Assembly: GCA_028817895.1 (NCBI GenBank)
Contig: JAPPOQ010000012.1
Location: 62,001-126,000, forward strand
Direction of reading: 5' to 3'
Length of the DNA: 64,000 bases
From: Ahrensia sp.
GTDB taxonomy: Bacteria > Pseudomonadota > Alphaproteobacteria > Rhizobiales > Rhizobiaceae
Below the pieces are notes generated by a model that saw only the letters and a list, made by a program, of their open reading frames with translations, was not told where the DNA came from and did not search any database. The translations under genes were made by a program, and so were the position numbers. Below are positions 17,107-25,962 of this stretch, piece after piece (the stretch's first letter is position 1; every line of letters starts with the position of its first letter).

Positions 17107-18063
17107 ATGGCCCTTCCTCCCATCCTGAAAAGCGGGCTTCGTCTGCCCGCAATCGCCGCCCCGCTGTTCATTATCTCCCATCCGCCATTGGTGTTGGAGC
17201 AGTGCAAGGCAGGCGTGGTCGGATCGTTTCCGGCGCTCAATGCGCGACCGGCGGAACAGCTTGATGATTGGCTGGCGCAGATCACCGAAGAATTCGCCGC
17301 GCATAATGCCAAGAATCCGGATCACCCCGCAGCCCCTTTTGCCGTCAACCAGATCGTTCACAAATCCAATGACCGTCTGGAGCACGACCTGGAGATGTGC
17401 GTGAAGTACAAGGTGCCTATTGTGATCACGTCCCTAGGCGCCCGACCGGAAGTTAACGAAGCCGTCCATTCCTATGGCGGCATCGTGCTGCATGACATCA
17501 TCAACAACTTCTTTGCGCGAAAGGCCATTGAAAAGGGGGCTGATGGTCTGATCGCCGTGGCCGCAGGTGCCGGTGGACATGCCGGAACGCTTTCGCCCTT
17601 GGCGCTAATTCAGGAGATTCGCGAATGGTTTGACGGTCCGCTGCTGTTATCAGGCGCCATCGCGACAGGGGATGCGGTGCTGGCAGTTGAAGCGATGGGC
17701 GCCGACATGGGATATATCGGCTCCGCCTTCATCGCGACGAAAGAGGCACGTGCCGTCGATGGGTACAAGCGCATGATCGCCGAGTCCAATGCCGACGATA
17801 TCGTCTATTCCAACCTGTTTACCGGTGTGCATGGCAACTATTTGAAAGGCTCTATCGTGAATGCCGGCATGGACCCGGACAACCTGCCCGTATCCGACCC
17901 AAGCAAAATGAATTTTGGCGGCGAAAAATCGAAAGCCTGGAAGGATATCTGGGGCGCCGGACAGGGCGTTGGCAAGGTCAAGGATGTGGTAAGCGCTGCC
18001 GAATTGGTCGACCGGCTGGTGAGCGAATATCACGCCGCACGCAAACGACTGTCGCTTGGCTGA
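17107..18063 (+). CDS. Nitronate monooxygenase family flavoprotein
   Basis: The 318-residue protein is a TIM-barrel of the 2-nitropropane dioxygenase/nitronate monooxygenase family: LRLPAIAAPLFIIS at the N-terminus, VVGSFPALN, the FMN-binding GADGLIAVAAGAGGHAG, LLSGAIATGDAVLAVEAMGADMGYIGSAF near the C-terminal half. It would oxidise alkyl nitronates (for example propionate 3-nitronate) to aldehyde and nitrite using O2 and FMN. It stands alone, divergent from the unknown envelope operon, and is followed by the SitABCD promoter region, with no obvious link to either. Exact substrate is not deducible. Confidence 0.88.
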   Translation: MALPPILKSGLRLPAIAAPLFIISHPPLVLEQCKAGVVGSFPALNARPAEQLDDWLAQITEEFAAHNAKNPDHPAAPFAVNQIVHKSNDRLEHDLEMCVKYKVPIVITSLGARPEVNEAVHSYGGIVLHDIINNFFARKAIEKGADGLIAVAAGAGGHAGTLSPLALIQEIREWFDGPLLLSGAIATGDAVLAVEAMGADMGYIGSAFIATKEARAVDGYKRMIAESNADDIVYSNLFTGVHGNYLKGSIVNAGMDPDNLPVSDPSKMNFGGEKSKAWKDIWGAGQGVGKVKDVVSAAELVDRLVSEYHAARKRLSLG

Positions 18064-18209
18064 TTCTCGCGACTGCGTGCAGCTTTGCCCAAGACATCCG
18101 GCTTTTTGCTGCGCTCGCTCTGACTGAACCAATCAGCCGCTCGCGCATTGATAAGCGCAAGAGTCTCTTGCTCCGCGTTTTCCAGTTGCAACTCATTCGC
18201 AATCGCAGT

Positions 18210-18234
18210 ATTGTTGCGAATAATTCGCAACAAT
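18210..18234. promoter_or_regulatory. 25-bp perfect palindrome, likely Fur/Mur-type operator of sitABCD
   Basis: ATTGTTGCGAAT (18210-18221) and its exact reverse complement (18223-18234) flank a single central A, so all 24 paired positions match. It lies about 60 bases upstream of the metal-binding protein gene. An AT-centred, TGC...GCA-type dyad of this size fits the manganese-responsive Fur homologue Mur of rhizobia, which is known to repress sit genes; this match is from memory of the consensus. An imperfect related half, TTGCAACTCATTCGCAA, lies just upstream (18186-18202). Confidence 0.7.
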
Positions 18235-18292
18235 GTTCAAGAGACGCTGTGCACACATTGAGCAAGAAAGACGGTAGACGTTGGAGCCGGTG

Positions 18293-19198
18293 ATGAAGTT
18301 TATTCGACACGGGGTTGCTGTTCTATTCAGCCTGATCCTCAGTGCCATGCTGAGCCCTGGTGCGGGCCAGGCCGCTGACAAGTTCAAAGCGGTGACCACC
18401 TTCACCGTCATAGCAGACATGGCGCGCAATGTTGCCGGAGATGCCGCAATCGTTGAATCGATCACAAAGCCGGGCGCCGAAATTCACGGCTATCAGCCGA
18501 CACCAGGTGACATCCTGCGCGCGCAAGACGCTGATCTAATCTTTTGGAACGGCATGAATTTGGAACTGTGGTTCGAACAGTTCTTCCGAAATCTATCCGA
18601 TGTCCCAAGCGTAACGGTCAGCGATGGCGTTGAACCGATGAGCATCTCCGAAGGGCCTTATGCCGGAAAACCCAATCCGCATGCCTGGATGGCGCTCGAT
18701 TCCGCCATGATCTATGTCGACAACATCCGTGATGGCTTCGTCAAGCACGATCCGGACAATGCCGAAGTCTACAAGGCGAATGGGGAGCGTTACAAGGATG
18801 AAATCCGCGCTGCGATTGCGCCTCTTCGCGAACAGGTTCTCGCCATTGACAAAGCGAAGAGATGGCTGGTCTCCAGCGAAGGCGCCTTCACCTATCTGGC
18901 CCGCGATTTCGGTCTGAAGGAGCTCTATCTGTGGCCAATTAATGCAGACGCTCAGGGAACACCACAGCAGGTGCGACGGGTCATCGACACCGTTCGCGAA
19001 AACGGCATCAGCGTCGTCTTTTCTGAAAGCACTGTATCGGCAGATCCGGCCCAGCAGGTCGCACGCGAAACTGGTGCCCGCTATGGCGGTGTGCTCTATG
19101 TCGATTCACTGAGCGAAGCCGATGGCCCCGTGCCGACCTATCTCGATCTGCTACGTGTGACGTCGCAAACCATTGCCGAAGGACTGACCGCGCAGTGA
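18293..19198 (+). CDS. sitA: Manganese/iron ABC transporter substrate-binding protein
   Basis: I use ATG 18293 rather than the ATG at 18281 because GGAG precedes it and it begins a proper signal peptide (about 29 residues, cut near GQAADKF). The 301-residue protein is a cluster 9 (TroA/PsaA) metal-binding protein. The expected ligand set is visible: His65 in IHGYQPTPGD, His130 in NPHAW, Glu196 in SSEGAF and Asp271 in YVDS. The His-His-Glu-Asp set points to Mn2+/Fe2+ rather than Zn2+. The His-rich loop typical of zinc binders is absent. It acts in the periplasm with SitB, SitC and SitD encoded next. Confidence 0.93.
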   Translation: MKFIRHGVAVLFSLILSAMLSPGAGQAADKFKAVTTFTVIADMARNVAGDAAIVESITKPGAEIHGYQPTPGDILRAQDADLIFWNGMNLELWFEQFFRNLSDVPSVTVSDGVEPMSISEGPYAGKPNPHAWMALDSAMIYVDNIRDGFVKHDPDNAEVYKANGERYKDEIRAAIAPLREQVLAIDKAKRWLVSSEGAFTYLARDFGLKELYLWPINADAQGTPQQVRRVIDTVRENGISVVFSESTVSADPAQQVARETGARYGGVLYVDSLSEADGPVPTYLDLLRVTSQTIAEGLTAQ

Positions 19199-20082
19199 AA
19201 CCCTTGCCATCCGCGCCGCAGACCGCAGCGGCGGGGATTGAGGTTGATTCAATAGCAGTCACCTACCGCAACGGCCATACAGCATTGCGCGATGCCAGTT
19301 TTTCCATTCCAGCCGGAACGATAGCCGCGCTTGTGGGCGTCAACGGGTCGGGCAAATCCACCATGTTCAAGGCGATCATGGGCTTCGTGCCGACCGCCAA
19401 AGGGAGCGTGCACATTCTGGGCGAAAACGTCTCGACGGCCCTGAAGCGAAATCTAATCGCCTACGTTCCGCAGGCAGAGGAGGTGGATTGGAGCTTCCCG
19501 GTGCTGGTGGAGGATGTCGTCATGATGGGCCGCTACGGCCATATGGGCGTGTTGCGCATCGCACGGCAGCGGGACCGCGATGCTGTCACCTCCGCGCTTG
19601 ACCGCGTCGGGATGACCAAGTTCCGCAAACGGCAGATTGGAGAACTGTCGGGCGGTCAAAAGAAGCGCGTCTTTCTTGCCCGTGCTTTGGCGCAGGATGC
19701 GCAGGTGGTGCTACTTGATGAGCCTTTCACCGGTGTTGATGTGAAAACCGAGGAGGCAATCATCGCTCTTTTGCGAGAAATGAGCGGCGAGGGCCGCGTG
19801 ATGCTGGTCGCCACGCACAATCTGGGCAGCGTGCCGGAATTCTGCGATCGCACGATTCTCGTCAACGGCACGGTGCTCGATTATGGACTCACACAGGATG
19901 TGTTTACGCAGGACAATCTTGAACGCACCTTTGGCGGGGTGCTGCGCCATTTCGTTCTGGGCGGCACCGATTTGCATCACGACGATGATGATACGCGTCA
20001 GGTCACTGTGATCTCGGATGATGAGCGCCCCTTCGTGGTCTATGACCACAAGGACGATGACAGCGACGGAAAAGGCTCGTGA
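19195..20082 (+). CDS. sitB: Manganese/iron ABC transporter ATP-binding protein
   Basis: The 295-residue ATPase has intact Walker A (GVNGSGKST), signature (LSGGQKKR), Walker B (VVLLDEPFTGVD) and H-loop (ATHN). The start is GTG at 19195, overlapping the sitA stop. Beyond the normal end of the domain (about residue 255) there is an acidic, His-containing tail with HHDDDDD, then about 25 residues rich in Asp. This tail could bind metal in the cytoplasm and feed back on transport; that is inference. It powers import through SitC and SitD. Confidence 0.94.
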   Translation: MKPLPSAPQTAAAGIEVDSIAVTYRNGHTALRDASFSIPAGTIAALVGVNGSGKSTMFKAIMGFVPTAKGSVHILGENVSTALKRNLIAYVPQAEEVDWSFPVLVEDVVMMGRYGHMGVLRIARQRDRDAVTSALDRVGMTKFRKRQIGELSGGQKKRVFLARALAQDAQVVLLDEPFTGVDVKTEEAIIALLREMSGEGRVMLVATHNLGSVPEFCDRTILVNGTVLDYGLTQDVFTQDNLERTFGGVLRHFVLGGTDLHHDDDDTRQVTVISDDERPFVVYDHKDDDSDGKGS

Positions 20083-20957
20083 CGGAGGTTCTCTCCCAGC
20101 CCTTTGCCTATGGCTACATGGTCAACGCCATGTGGGTGAGCGCCCTTGTCGGGGCGGTTTGCGCGTTTCTGTCCGTCTTCCTGATGCTCAAGGGCTGGTC
20201 ACTGATTGGCGATGCACTGAGCCATTCCATCGTTCCAGGCGTTGCAGGCGCCTATATGCTTGGCCTTCCCTTCGCGATGGGGGCGTTTCTTTCAGGCGGG
20301 CTGGCCGCCGGGACCATGCTGTTTCTCAATCAGCGCACCGGATTAAAACAGGATGCGATCATTGGACTGATCTTCACATCCTTTTTCGGGCTCGGCCTCT
20401 TCATGGTGTCGCTATCACCTACATCGGTGGACATAAAGACCATCACTTTGGGCAACATTCTGGCGATCACACCTGCCGACACACTGCAACTGGTCATCAT
20501 CGCACTGGTGTCGATGGTGTTGCTGCTGGTCATCTGGAAAGACCTGATGATCACCTTCTTTGACGAAAGCCATGCCCGCTCAATCGGCTTGCGCACCGGC
20601 CTGCTCAAAGTGGTGTTCTTCACCCTGCTTTCCGCATGCACGGTGGCCGCCTTGAAAACGGTCGGGGCGTTTCTGGTGATCGCCATGGTGGTGACGCCCG
20701 GCGCCACGGCCTATTTGCTCGCTGACCGCTTTCCCAGGCTGCTGATGATCAGCGTCGCCATCGGGTCGCTCACAGGGTTTTTTGGCGCCTATGTCAGCTT
20801 CTACCTCGATGGGGCGACGGGTGGCGTGATTGTATGCCTTCAAACCCTGCTCTTTCTGGCAGCCTTCTTTTTCGCACCCAAGCACGGCATGCTTGCTGCG
20901 AGGCGTCAGGCTGCCCTAGCGGTTGAGCGACAAACCCAAGCGGAGCCGAGCGCATGA
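20079..20957 (+). CDS. sitC: Manganese/iron ABC transporter permease
   Basis: The 292-residue membrane protein of the ZnuB/SitC (ABC-3) permease family has about eight or nine hydrophobic helices and the characteristic segments FLMLKGWSLIGDALSHSIVPGVA near the N-terminus and TVAALKTVGAFLVIAMVVTPGATAY in the second half, where the ATPase coupling helix lies. The start is GTG at 20079, overlapping sitB by four bases. It forms the inner-membrane channel with SitD. Confidence 0.93.
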   Translation: MTEVLSQPFAYGYMVNAMWVSALVGAVCAFLSVFLMLKGWSLIGDALSHSIVPGVAGAYMLGLPFAMGAFLSGGLAAGTMLFLNQRTGLKQDAIIGLIFTSFFGLGLFMVSLSPTSVDIKTITLGNILAITPADTLQLVIIALVSMVLLLVIWKDLMITFFDESHARSIGLRTGLLKVVFFTLLSACTVAALKTVGAFLVIAMVVTPGATAYLLADRFPRLLMISVAIGSLTGFFGAYVSFYLDGATGGVIVCLQTLLFLAAFFFAPKHGMLAARRQAALAVERQTQAEPSA

Positions 20958-21790
20958 GCATGATGGAAACGCTCATGCTGCCCTTTCGCTTCGCCTTTAT
21001 GGTGGATGCGATGATCATCTCGCTCATCATCGCCGTGCCGGCAGCCTTGCTGTCCTGCTTTCTGGTACTGAAAGGCTGGTCCTTGATGGGCGATGCCGTG
21101 GCCCATGCCGTGCTGCCGGGTGTCGTGATCGCCTATATCATCAACATACCGCTGGTGATCGGCGCGTTTGTCGCCGGTATGGTCTGCGCCTTGCTGACTG
21201 GGTTTCTTGAGGAAAACAGCCGGGTAAAGCGCGACACCGTTATGGGTGTCGTCTTTTCAGGCATGTTTGGCTTTGGGATCGTCCTTTACACCAAGATCCA
21301 GTCGACCGTTCATCTCGACCACATTCTGTTTGGCAACATGCTTGGCGTCGGCTCGACCGACATTCTCGTCACGGGTTGCATCGCATGCATCGTCACCCTG
21401 GTCATTGTCACCAAATGGCGTGATCTGATGCTTCACACCTTCGATCCCGCCCAGGCAAAGACAGCTGGCCTGCCCGTCAGGGCGATCCATTATGGTTTGC
21501 TGATTTTGTTGTCGCTGACGATTGTCGCCGCCCTCAAAGCGGTGGGAATCATTCTGACGATCGCCTTCCTGATTGCGCCGGGTGCAACCGCTTTTCTTAC
21601 AACGCGGCGATTTGAAACCATGATGCTGATGGCAACACTCATATCGGTTTCAGCAAGTCTTATGGGTGTCTATGCGAGTTTCTTCATCGACAGCGCGCCT
21701 GCCCCGACAATCGTGCTGATCATGACGGCCTTGTTCGTTGTGGCCTTTGTCTGGTCAAATCGAGTTGCTGCCAAAGCCAGCGCAGAATGA
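20954..21790 (+). CDS. sitD: Manganese/iron ABC transporter permease
   Basis: The 278-residue protein is a paralogue of SitC, with the matching segments FLVLKGWSLMGDAVAHAVLPGVV and TIVAALKAVGIILTIAFLIAPGATAF and a similar helix number. ATG 20954 overlaps the sitC stop. SitC and SitD should form the heterodimeric pore of the importer. The operon ends here and meets the convergent DUF899 gene after only eight bases, with no recognisable terminator. Confidence 0.93.
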   Translation: MSMMETLMLPFRFAFMVDAMIISLIIAVPAALLSCFLVLKGWSLMGDAVAHAVLPGVVIAYIINIPLVIGAFVAGMVCALLTGFLEENSRVKRDTVMGVVFSGMFGFGIVLYTKIQSTVHLDHILFGNMLGVGSTDILVTGCIACIVTLVIVTKWRDLMLHTFDPAQAKTAGLPVRAIHYGLLILLSLTIVAALKAVGIILTIAFLIAPGATAFLTTRRFETMMLMATLISVSASLMGVYASFFIDSAPAPTIVLIMTALFVVAFVWSNRVAAKASAE

Positions 21791-21798
21791 CTGCGCAA

Positions 21799-22503
21799 TC
21801 AGCCAGCATATTCGTCGTGGCGCTTCACCCATTCCATCGCAAAGGCAAGACCTTCCTCGTCTCGGCCTTTGGGCAAGAGATCAAGATAATGATAGATCGC
21901 CATGATGTTATCGAGGCCGCGAGAATAGGATGAGTAGGTATGATAAACTTGGCCGTCTCCATCCGTTGCGAACACACTGACTCCAGGCATCTCGTCTGAA
22001 AAGGGTTCGATGTCACGATAGTTGTAGCGCGTTTTTCCCCGGTCGCGATCATTCTGCGAGACCGTTACATGAAAGTCGGTGCCGAACCGTGGCCCAATGC
22101 TGGACACCCAGTCGAAGCTCCAACCCATGCGATCGCGATATTTGAGGAGCGTGTCGAGCGGCGCGTTGGACACCGTCACGAAAGCCGCGTCACGAGCCGC
22201 CAAATGTGGACTTAGACCATCATAGCCGTCGGCATTGAGTGAGCAGCTTTTGCAACCCTCATTCCAATCTGTTCCGAACATGAAGTGATAAACGATAAGC
22301 TGGCTTTTGCCGCAAAACAATTCAGCGAGGCTCTTTTCGCCGTCCACCGTGTCGAAACGATAATCCGTGTCGATGCGCAGCCAGGGCATCTGCCTCCTCT
22401 TTGCGCTCAACGCATCGCGCTGTTGCATGAACTGTTTCTCTTCTTTCAAAAGCTCCATGCGGGCTATCAGCCAGTCTTCGCGAGACACAATTGGAGTTGG
22501 CAT
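21799..22503 (-). CDS. DUF899 family thioredoxin-like protein
   Basis: The 234-residue protein matches DUF899: the opening REDWLIARMELLKEEKQFMQQRDAL, the segment LAELFCGKSQLIVYHFMFG, a Cys-x2-Cys in CKSCSLNAD at about residue 90, and the C-terminal YHTYSSYSRGLDNIMAIYHYLDLLPKG. The fold is thioredoxin-like and the Cys pair may be redox-active. No reaction is established for the family that I know of. It ends the five-gene minus-strand operon headed by arsR. Confidence 0.85.
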   Translation of the reverse strand: MPTPIVSREDWLIARMELLKEEKQFMQQRDALSAKRRQMPWLRIDTDYRFDTVDGEKSLAELFCGKSQLIVYHFMFGTDWNEGCKSCSLNADGYDGLSPHLAARDAAFVTVSNAPLDTLLKYRDRMGWSFDWVSSIGPRFGTDFHVTVSQNDRDRGKTRYNYRDIEPFSDEMPGVSVFATDGDGQVYHTYSSYSRGLDNIMAIYHYLDLLPKGRDEEGLAFAMEWVKRHDEYAG

Positions 22504-22519
22504 TGTGAGCCTCCTTCTC

Positions 22520-23170
22520 TCAAACAGGTTTGTTCAACCAGCGAACAACCGGCAGCAGGGTTTCAAAAGTCTTTGCACATCGGGCTGGCGCGTCTGCGCC
22601 AAGTGCCATCGACGTGTCTGGCAAATCGATCCAGACGGATAGTCCCTTGCGGCGCAGCAAATCTTCATGTGGATGATCGGAGGACCATGGCTTGGGGACA
22701 CGCTTCAGAGACGGTTCTGCGACCCTTGCTCCATTGGCGCGAAGGCCATTCAGGATCGTCAGGAGGTCCGCACCATCATCATCGGCGACGCGCTCACGCC
22801 AGCTATCGAGCCGGTCCTTCGGAAACTCGAAGACGCCGGCTCCCAGAACAAGCTTTTGTGTGTCGAGGCCAAAGAACCACATCGGCGCAACGCCGCCGCC
22901 TTCTTCGGGAGACAGCGCGATGTGAATGTGAGTGTTGTAAGGCGTCTTGTCCTTTGAAAACCTCACATCGCGGTTGATGCGGAAAATCTTCGCCTTGTGC
23001 GGCGTGTCGGTGAGATGCGCGACTTCGTCGGCCAGCGCCGCACTCACATCCGCAGCAGGTGCCTTGACGCTGGTTTCATAGCGCTTCTTGTTGGCATGGA
23101 ACCAATCGCGGGAGTTGTTGGAGCTCAGATCGCGCAGAAAGGCCACGGTGTCTTCGCTGAAAGGTATCAT
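22520..23170 (-). CDS. DUF2461 (TIGR02453) family protein
   Basis: The 216-residue protein carries the DUF2461 hallmarks: FLRDLSSNNSRDWFHANKKRYE at the N-terminus, IFRINRDVRFSKDKTPYNTH in the middle, and LVLGAGVFEFPKDRLDSWRERV. The family is widespread and of unknown function. ATG 23170 overlaps the stop of the TfoX-like gene upstream (ATGA), so translation is probably coupled. It shares the arsR-led operon. Confidence 0.88.
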   Translation of the reverse strand: MIPFSEDTVAFLRDLSSNNSRDWFHANKKRYETSVKAPAADVSAALADEVAHLTDTPHKAKIFRINRDVRFSKDKTPYNTHIHIALSPEEGGGVAPMWFFGLDTQKLVLGAGVFEFPKDRLDSWRERVADDDGADLLTILNGLRANGARVAEPSLKRVPKPWSSDHPHEDLLRRKGLSVWIDLPDTSMALGADAPARCAKTFETLLPVVRWLNKPV

Positions 23171-23508
23171 TTGGGTGGCAACTCCGCATTGAACTCCAAT
23201 GCCAGCGACAACCAGCGCTTCAGCAGATCATCACTGCATTCATCGGCATCGACATGAAAAAACCCGTTCATTGGTCGCTTGCCCATGACCACCCGCTGTC
23301 CGCCCGGCAGATCATCTCCCTTCGCGACATTGTCTTTACCGATGCGAAACATGAAACGGCGCTGCCCTGCCTTCGCGCGGCTGGCCCCACCCAGCATATT
23401 GCCGTCGAGCATGAAGCATGTTCCGCCCATCATGCGCTTTTCAGCAATGCCCTCCATGCCGCCCAAAGCGTCACGAAACCGCGCGGTCGTTTCTTCGTCG
23501 AATGCCAT
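23167..23508 (-). CDS. TfoX/Sxy N-terminal domain protein
   Basis: The 113-residue protein consists of a TfoX N-terminal-like domain: the KRMMGGTCFMLDGNMLGG segment, RFMFRIGKDN and the GFFHVDADECSDD end are typical. It lacks the C-terminal domain of the competence regulator Sxy of gammaproteobacteria, so a role in competence should not be assumed. Single-domain versions are common in alphaproteobacteria next to AHSA1 and ArsR genes, as here. Confidence 0.85.
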   Translation of the reverse strand: MAFDEETTARFRDALGGMEGIAEKRMMGGTCFMLDGNMLGGASRAKAGQRRFMFRIGKDNVAKGDDLPGGQRVVMGKRPMNGFFHVDADECSDDLLKRWLSLALEFNAELPPK

Positions 23509-23520
23509 GTCTCCGCCTGT

Positions 23521-23958
23521 TCAGGTCGTCTCGTCCATCCGCTCAAGCTTGCGCAGAGACGATTCCCAGCCGCTGGTGTGGCGGGCAGCTTCCTCGTCAT
23601 CTGGCAGGCCGGAATGCGTCAGAGTGAAGGTGCAGCCCCCGTCCGGATTCGAAGCGACGTCAAAACGCACTCTGCTTTCATGTCCCCTGCGGTCCTGATC
23701 ATCATGCCAACCCCAAGTGAAATTCACGGAGCGGGGTGGATCGACAGACAGCACCTCGCCGCTCACCTTGAACCTGTCCCCATCCGCGTTGACCATGGTT
23801 GAGGTCCACGGACCAGGACTGGTGAAATCCATGTCGCGTTCGGGAACGGTCAGCCCTTCCGGCCCCCACCATTTCAGCACATGTTCGGTTTGGGTGACGA
23901 ATGCGAACACCTTGTCAGCATCTGCCTTGAAATGGCGAACAATCTCCAAATCGCTCAT
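23521..23958 (-). CDS. SRPBCC/AHSA1-type START-like domain protein
   Basis: The ATG at 23958 is chosen because it overlaps the arsR stop and has AGGAG upstream; the longer frame to 24039 would run into arsR. This gives 145 residues with the AHSA1 pattern: VFAFVTQTEHVLKWWGPEGLTVP near the start, VNFTWGWHDD in the middle, and CTFTLTHSGL...HTSGWESSLRKLE at the end. The fold has a hydrophobic ligand cavity. The ArsR-SRPBCC pair is a recurring two-gene unit in bacteria, in which the regulator controls its neighbour; the ligand is unknown. Confidence 0.88.
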   Translation of the reverse strand: MSDLEIVRHFKADADKVFAFVTQTEHVLKWWGPEGLTVPERDMDFTSPGPWTSTMVNADGDRFKVSGEVLSVDPPRSVNFTWGWHDDQDRRGHESRVRFDVASNPDGGCTFTLTHSGLPDDEEAARHTSGWESSLRKLERMDETT

Positions 23959-24281
23959 CGCTTTTCTCCTGCGTTGTCCAGCGCGGCCTGGAGTCGGTCG
24001 AGGCTTCCCTCCCAGAAGGCGCGATGGCTCGTCGTCCAATTGCTGATCGCGGCCACCGCCTCCGGTCTCGCCGAATAGATGCGCCGTTGTTTGTCGATGC
24101 GTTGATCGACAATCCCCACCTCACGAAGCACCTTGAGATGCCGGGATACAGCAGGAGCCGAGATTGCCACCGTCTTCTGCAAGTCACCAGCACTCAATTC
24201 GCCCTCACGAAGCAAGCGATTGACGATGGCAAAACGGGTTGCATCGCCCAAGGCGGCAAAAGTGGCTGGAAGATCGGGCAT
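23955..24281 (-). CDS. ArsR-family transcriptional repressor
   Basis: The 108-residue protein is a minimal winged helix-turn-helix of the ArsR type: FAALGDATRFAIVNRLLREGELSAGDLQ, then the recognition helix AISAPAVSRHLKVLREVGIV and the wing IDKQRRIYSARPE. It lacks the Cys-Val-Cys metal motif, so it probably does not sense arsenic. It leads the operon to 21799 and an AT-rich inverted repeat lies directly upstream of its ATG, consistent with autorepression. Confidence 0.92.
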   Translation of the reverse strand: MPDLPATFAALGDATRFAIVNRLLREGELSAGDLQKTVAISAPAVSRHLKVLREVGIVDQRIDKQRRIYSARPEAVAAISNWTTSHRAFWEGSLDRLQAALDNAGEKR

Positions 24282-24287
24282 GGCACA

Positions 24288-24325
24288 TATTTCGTAATAA
24301 TGTTAAATAACAAAATCACGAAATA
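24288..24325. promoter_or_regulatory. Inverted repeat upstream of arsR, likely its own operator
   Basis: TATTTCGT (24288-24295) is inverted as ACGAAATA (24318-24325), and the spacer contains a second dyad TGTTA-AA-TAACA (24301-24312). The block begins seven bases upstream of the arsR ATG and is strikingly AT-rich. Nested dyads of this size at the promoter are the usual ArsR-family operator layout. Confidence 0.65.
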
Positions 24326-24347
24326 AAACACCTGTCAACGGTTGGGC

Positions 24348-25202
24348 TCAGCCGCGCTCGCCTTCCGCCGGATAGACGCCCAGGATACGCTTCTCCGCAG
24401 AGAAAAACTCCATCTCCTCCAGCGCGAATTTGACGTTCTGCTGCTCGGGGTGCCCCTCAATATCCGCATAGAACAAAGTGGCGGTGAAGGTTCCCAACTG
24501 GTAGCTTTCCAGCTTGGTCATGTTGACACCATTGGTGGCGAAACCGCCCATCACCTTGTAGAGCGCTGCTGGCACATTGCGCACGCGAAACACGAAAGTG
24601 GTTACGGCCGGCCCGTCTTCGACGTCTGGAATTTCCGGCTCGCGAGACAGAACGATGAAGCGGGTCGTATTGTGCTCGGCGTCTTCCGCGTGCTCCACCA
24701 ATATGTCGAGATCGTAGAGCAAGGCGGCCAAGCGCGGAGCCAGAGCCGCGACATTGCGCTCACTCATGTCGCCCACCATGCGCGCAGCGCCCGCCGTGTC
24801 GGCTGCCACGATGCCCGTCCAGCCATTTTTCCTGATGATGTCACGGCATTGCGGCAGGCCGTGAATATGACTGTAGACCGTATCGATCTCCTGCAATGAC
24901 GTTCCACGCTTGGCCATCAGGTGAAAATGGATCGGCAGAAAATATTCGCGAATGATATGTAAACCGGAATTGGGCAGCAGTTGATGGATATCCGCGACCC
25001 TTCCGGCCAACGTGTTCTCAATCGGGATCATCGCCAGATCGGCATCGCCTTGTTTCAACACGTCGAAAGCATCGTCGAATGTCGCACAGGGCATGGGTGT
25101 CATGTTGGGATAGACATTGCGGCATGCCGTGTCTGAGTTCGCTCCCGGTTCCCCCTGAAATGCAATCGTGCCCGTGCGCATGTCCTGTTTGGTGTTGGTC
25201 AT
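24348..25202 (-). CDS. pheA: Prephenate dehydratase with ACT domain
   Basis: The ATG at 25202 gives a 284-residue protein starting MTNTKQDMRTGTIAFQGEPGANS, the usual N-terminus; the longer frame overlaps kdsB. The catalytic domain shows GEPGANSDTA, PIENTLAGRV and the conserved NTTRFIVLSRE. An ACT domain begins near residue 195 with the regulatory segment ATNGVNMTKLESYQ, where phenylalanine binds. It converts prephenate to phenylpyruvate in phenylalanine synthesis. There is no chorismate mutase domain, as expected in this group. It lies ten bases behind kdsB in the same direction. Confidence 0.95.
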   Translation of the reverse strand: MTNTKQDMRTGTIAFQGEPGANSDTACRNVYPNMTPMPCATFDDAFDVLKQGDADLAMIPIENTLAGRVADIHQLLPNSGLHIIREYFLPIHFHLMAKRGTSLQEIDTVYSHIHGLPQCRDIIRKNGWTGIVAADTAGAARMVGDMSERNVAALAPRLAALLYDLDILVEHAEDAEHNTTRFIVLSREPEIPDVEDGPAVTTFVFRVRNVPAALYKVMGGFATNGVNMTKLESYQLGTFTATLFYADIEGHPEQQNVKFALEEMEFFSAEKRILGVYPAEGERG

Positions 25203-25212
25203 GATGCGAGCC

Positions 25213-25962
25213 TCACTGACTGGACTGCTGGAACAAGATGCGCCGGGCGCGGTCGAGATCGTCGCTGGTATCCACCCCGAGCGGCACGGTTTCGACGATC
25301 GCTGCATCTATGCGCATGCGATCTTCAAGCGCCCGCAATTGTTCCAGCTTCTCGCGCTGCTCGAGCGGTGAAGGCGGCAATGAGACAAAACGCTTAAGTG
25401 CACTGCGTCGCCAAGCATAAAGGCCGATGTGATGATAGAGCGGCCCCTCGCCCCAGGGTGCAGTTGCCCGGGTGAAATACAAGGCGCGCAGCACGTTGGG
25501 GCCCGCGGATGTACCAACGAGCTTTACCACATTGGGATTGTCGCGCTCGCTGTCTTCTTTGATGACCGTTGCAAGGGTCGCCAGCCTCACTTCCGGGTTC
25601 TTCAAAGGCGTGAGGCTGGCACGAATAACGGCAGGATCAATCGTTGGCAGATCGCCTTGCACATTGACGATGGTTTCGATGACACCTTCCGGATCTACGG
25701 CGTCGAGCGCCTCGCAAATGCGGTCCGAGCCCGATGCGTGGTCGCCGCGCGTCATAACGGCAGTACCACCGTAATCGTCGATGGCCGTAGCAATCTCCGC
25801 TGAATCGGTTGCCACCACGACTTCACCGACATCAGCTTCAAGTGCGCGATTCATAACGTGAGCGATCATTGGCAGACCTGCGATATCTGCCAGAGGCTTG
25901 TTTGGCAGACGTGTTGATGCCATCCGCGCCGGAATCATTACGATGGTTCTTGCGGCGCTCAT
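25213..25962 (-). CDS. kdsB: 3-deoxy-manno-octulosonate cytidylyltransferase
   Basis: I use ATG 25962, giving 249 residues beginning [33 protein letters not shown], the standard nucleotidyltransferase start; the longer frame reaches into the promoter of the divergent cytochrome gene. Other signs are [30 protein letters not shown] and [10 protein letters not shown]. The enzyme activates KDO as CMP-KDO for lipopolysaccharide. The cytochrome c-kdsB-pheA arrangement is typical of rhizobial and brucella relatives. Confidence 0.96.
   Translation of the reverse strand: MSAARTIVMIPARMASTRLPNKPLADIAGLPMIAHVMNRALEADVGEVVVATDSAEIATAIDDYGGTAVMTRGDHASGSDRICEALDAVDPEGVIETIVNVQGDLPTIDPAVIRASLTPLKNPEVRLATLATVIKEDSERDNPNVVKLVGTSAGPNVLRALYFTRATAPWGEGPLYHHIGLYAWRRSALKRFVSLPPSPLEQREKLEQLRALEDRMRIDAAIVETVPLGVDTSDDLDRARRILFQQSSQ

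Noticed and set aside
23167-23508. Competence regulator TfoX/Sxy
   Set aside because: Only the N-terminal domain is present and no competence genes are near; such proteins are common in alphaproteobacteria in other contexts.
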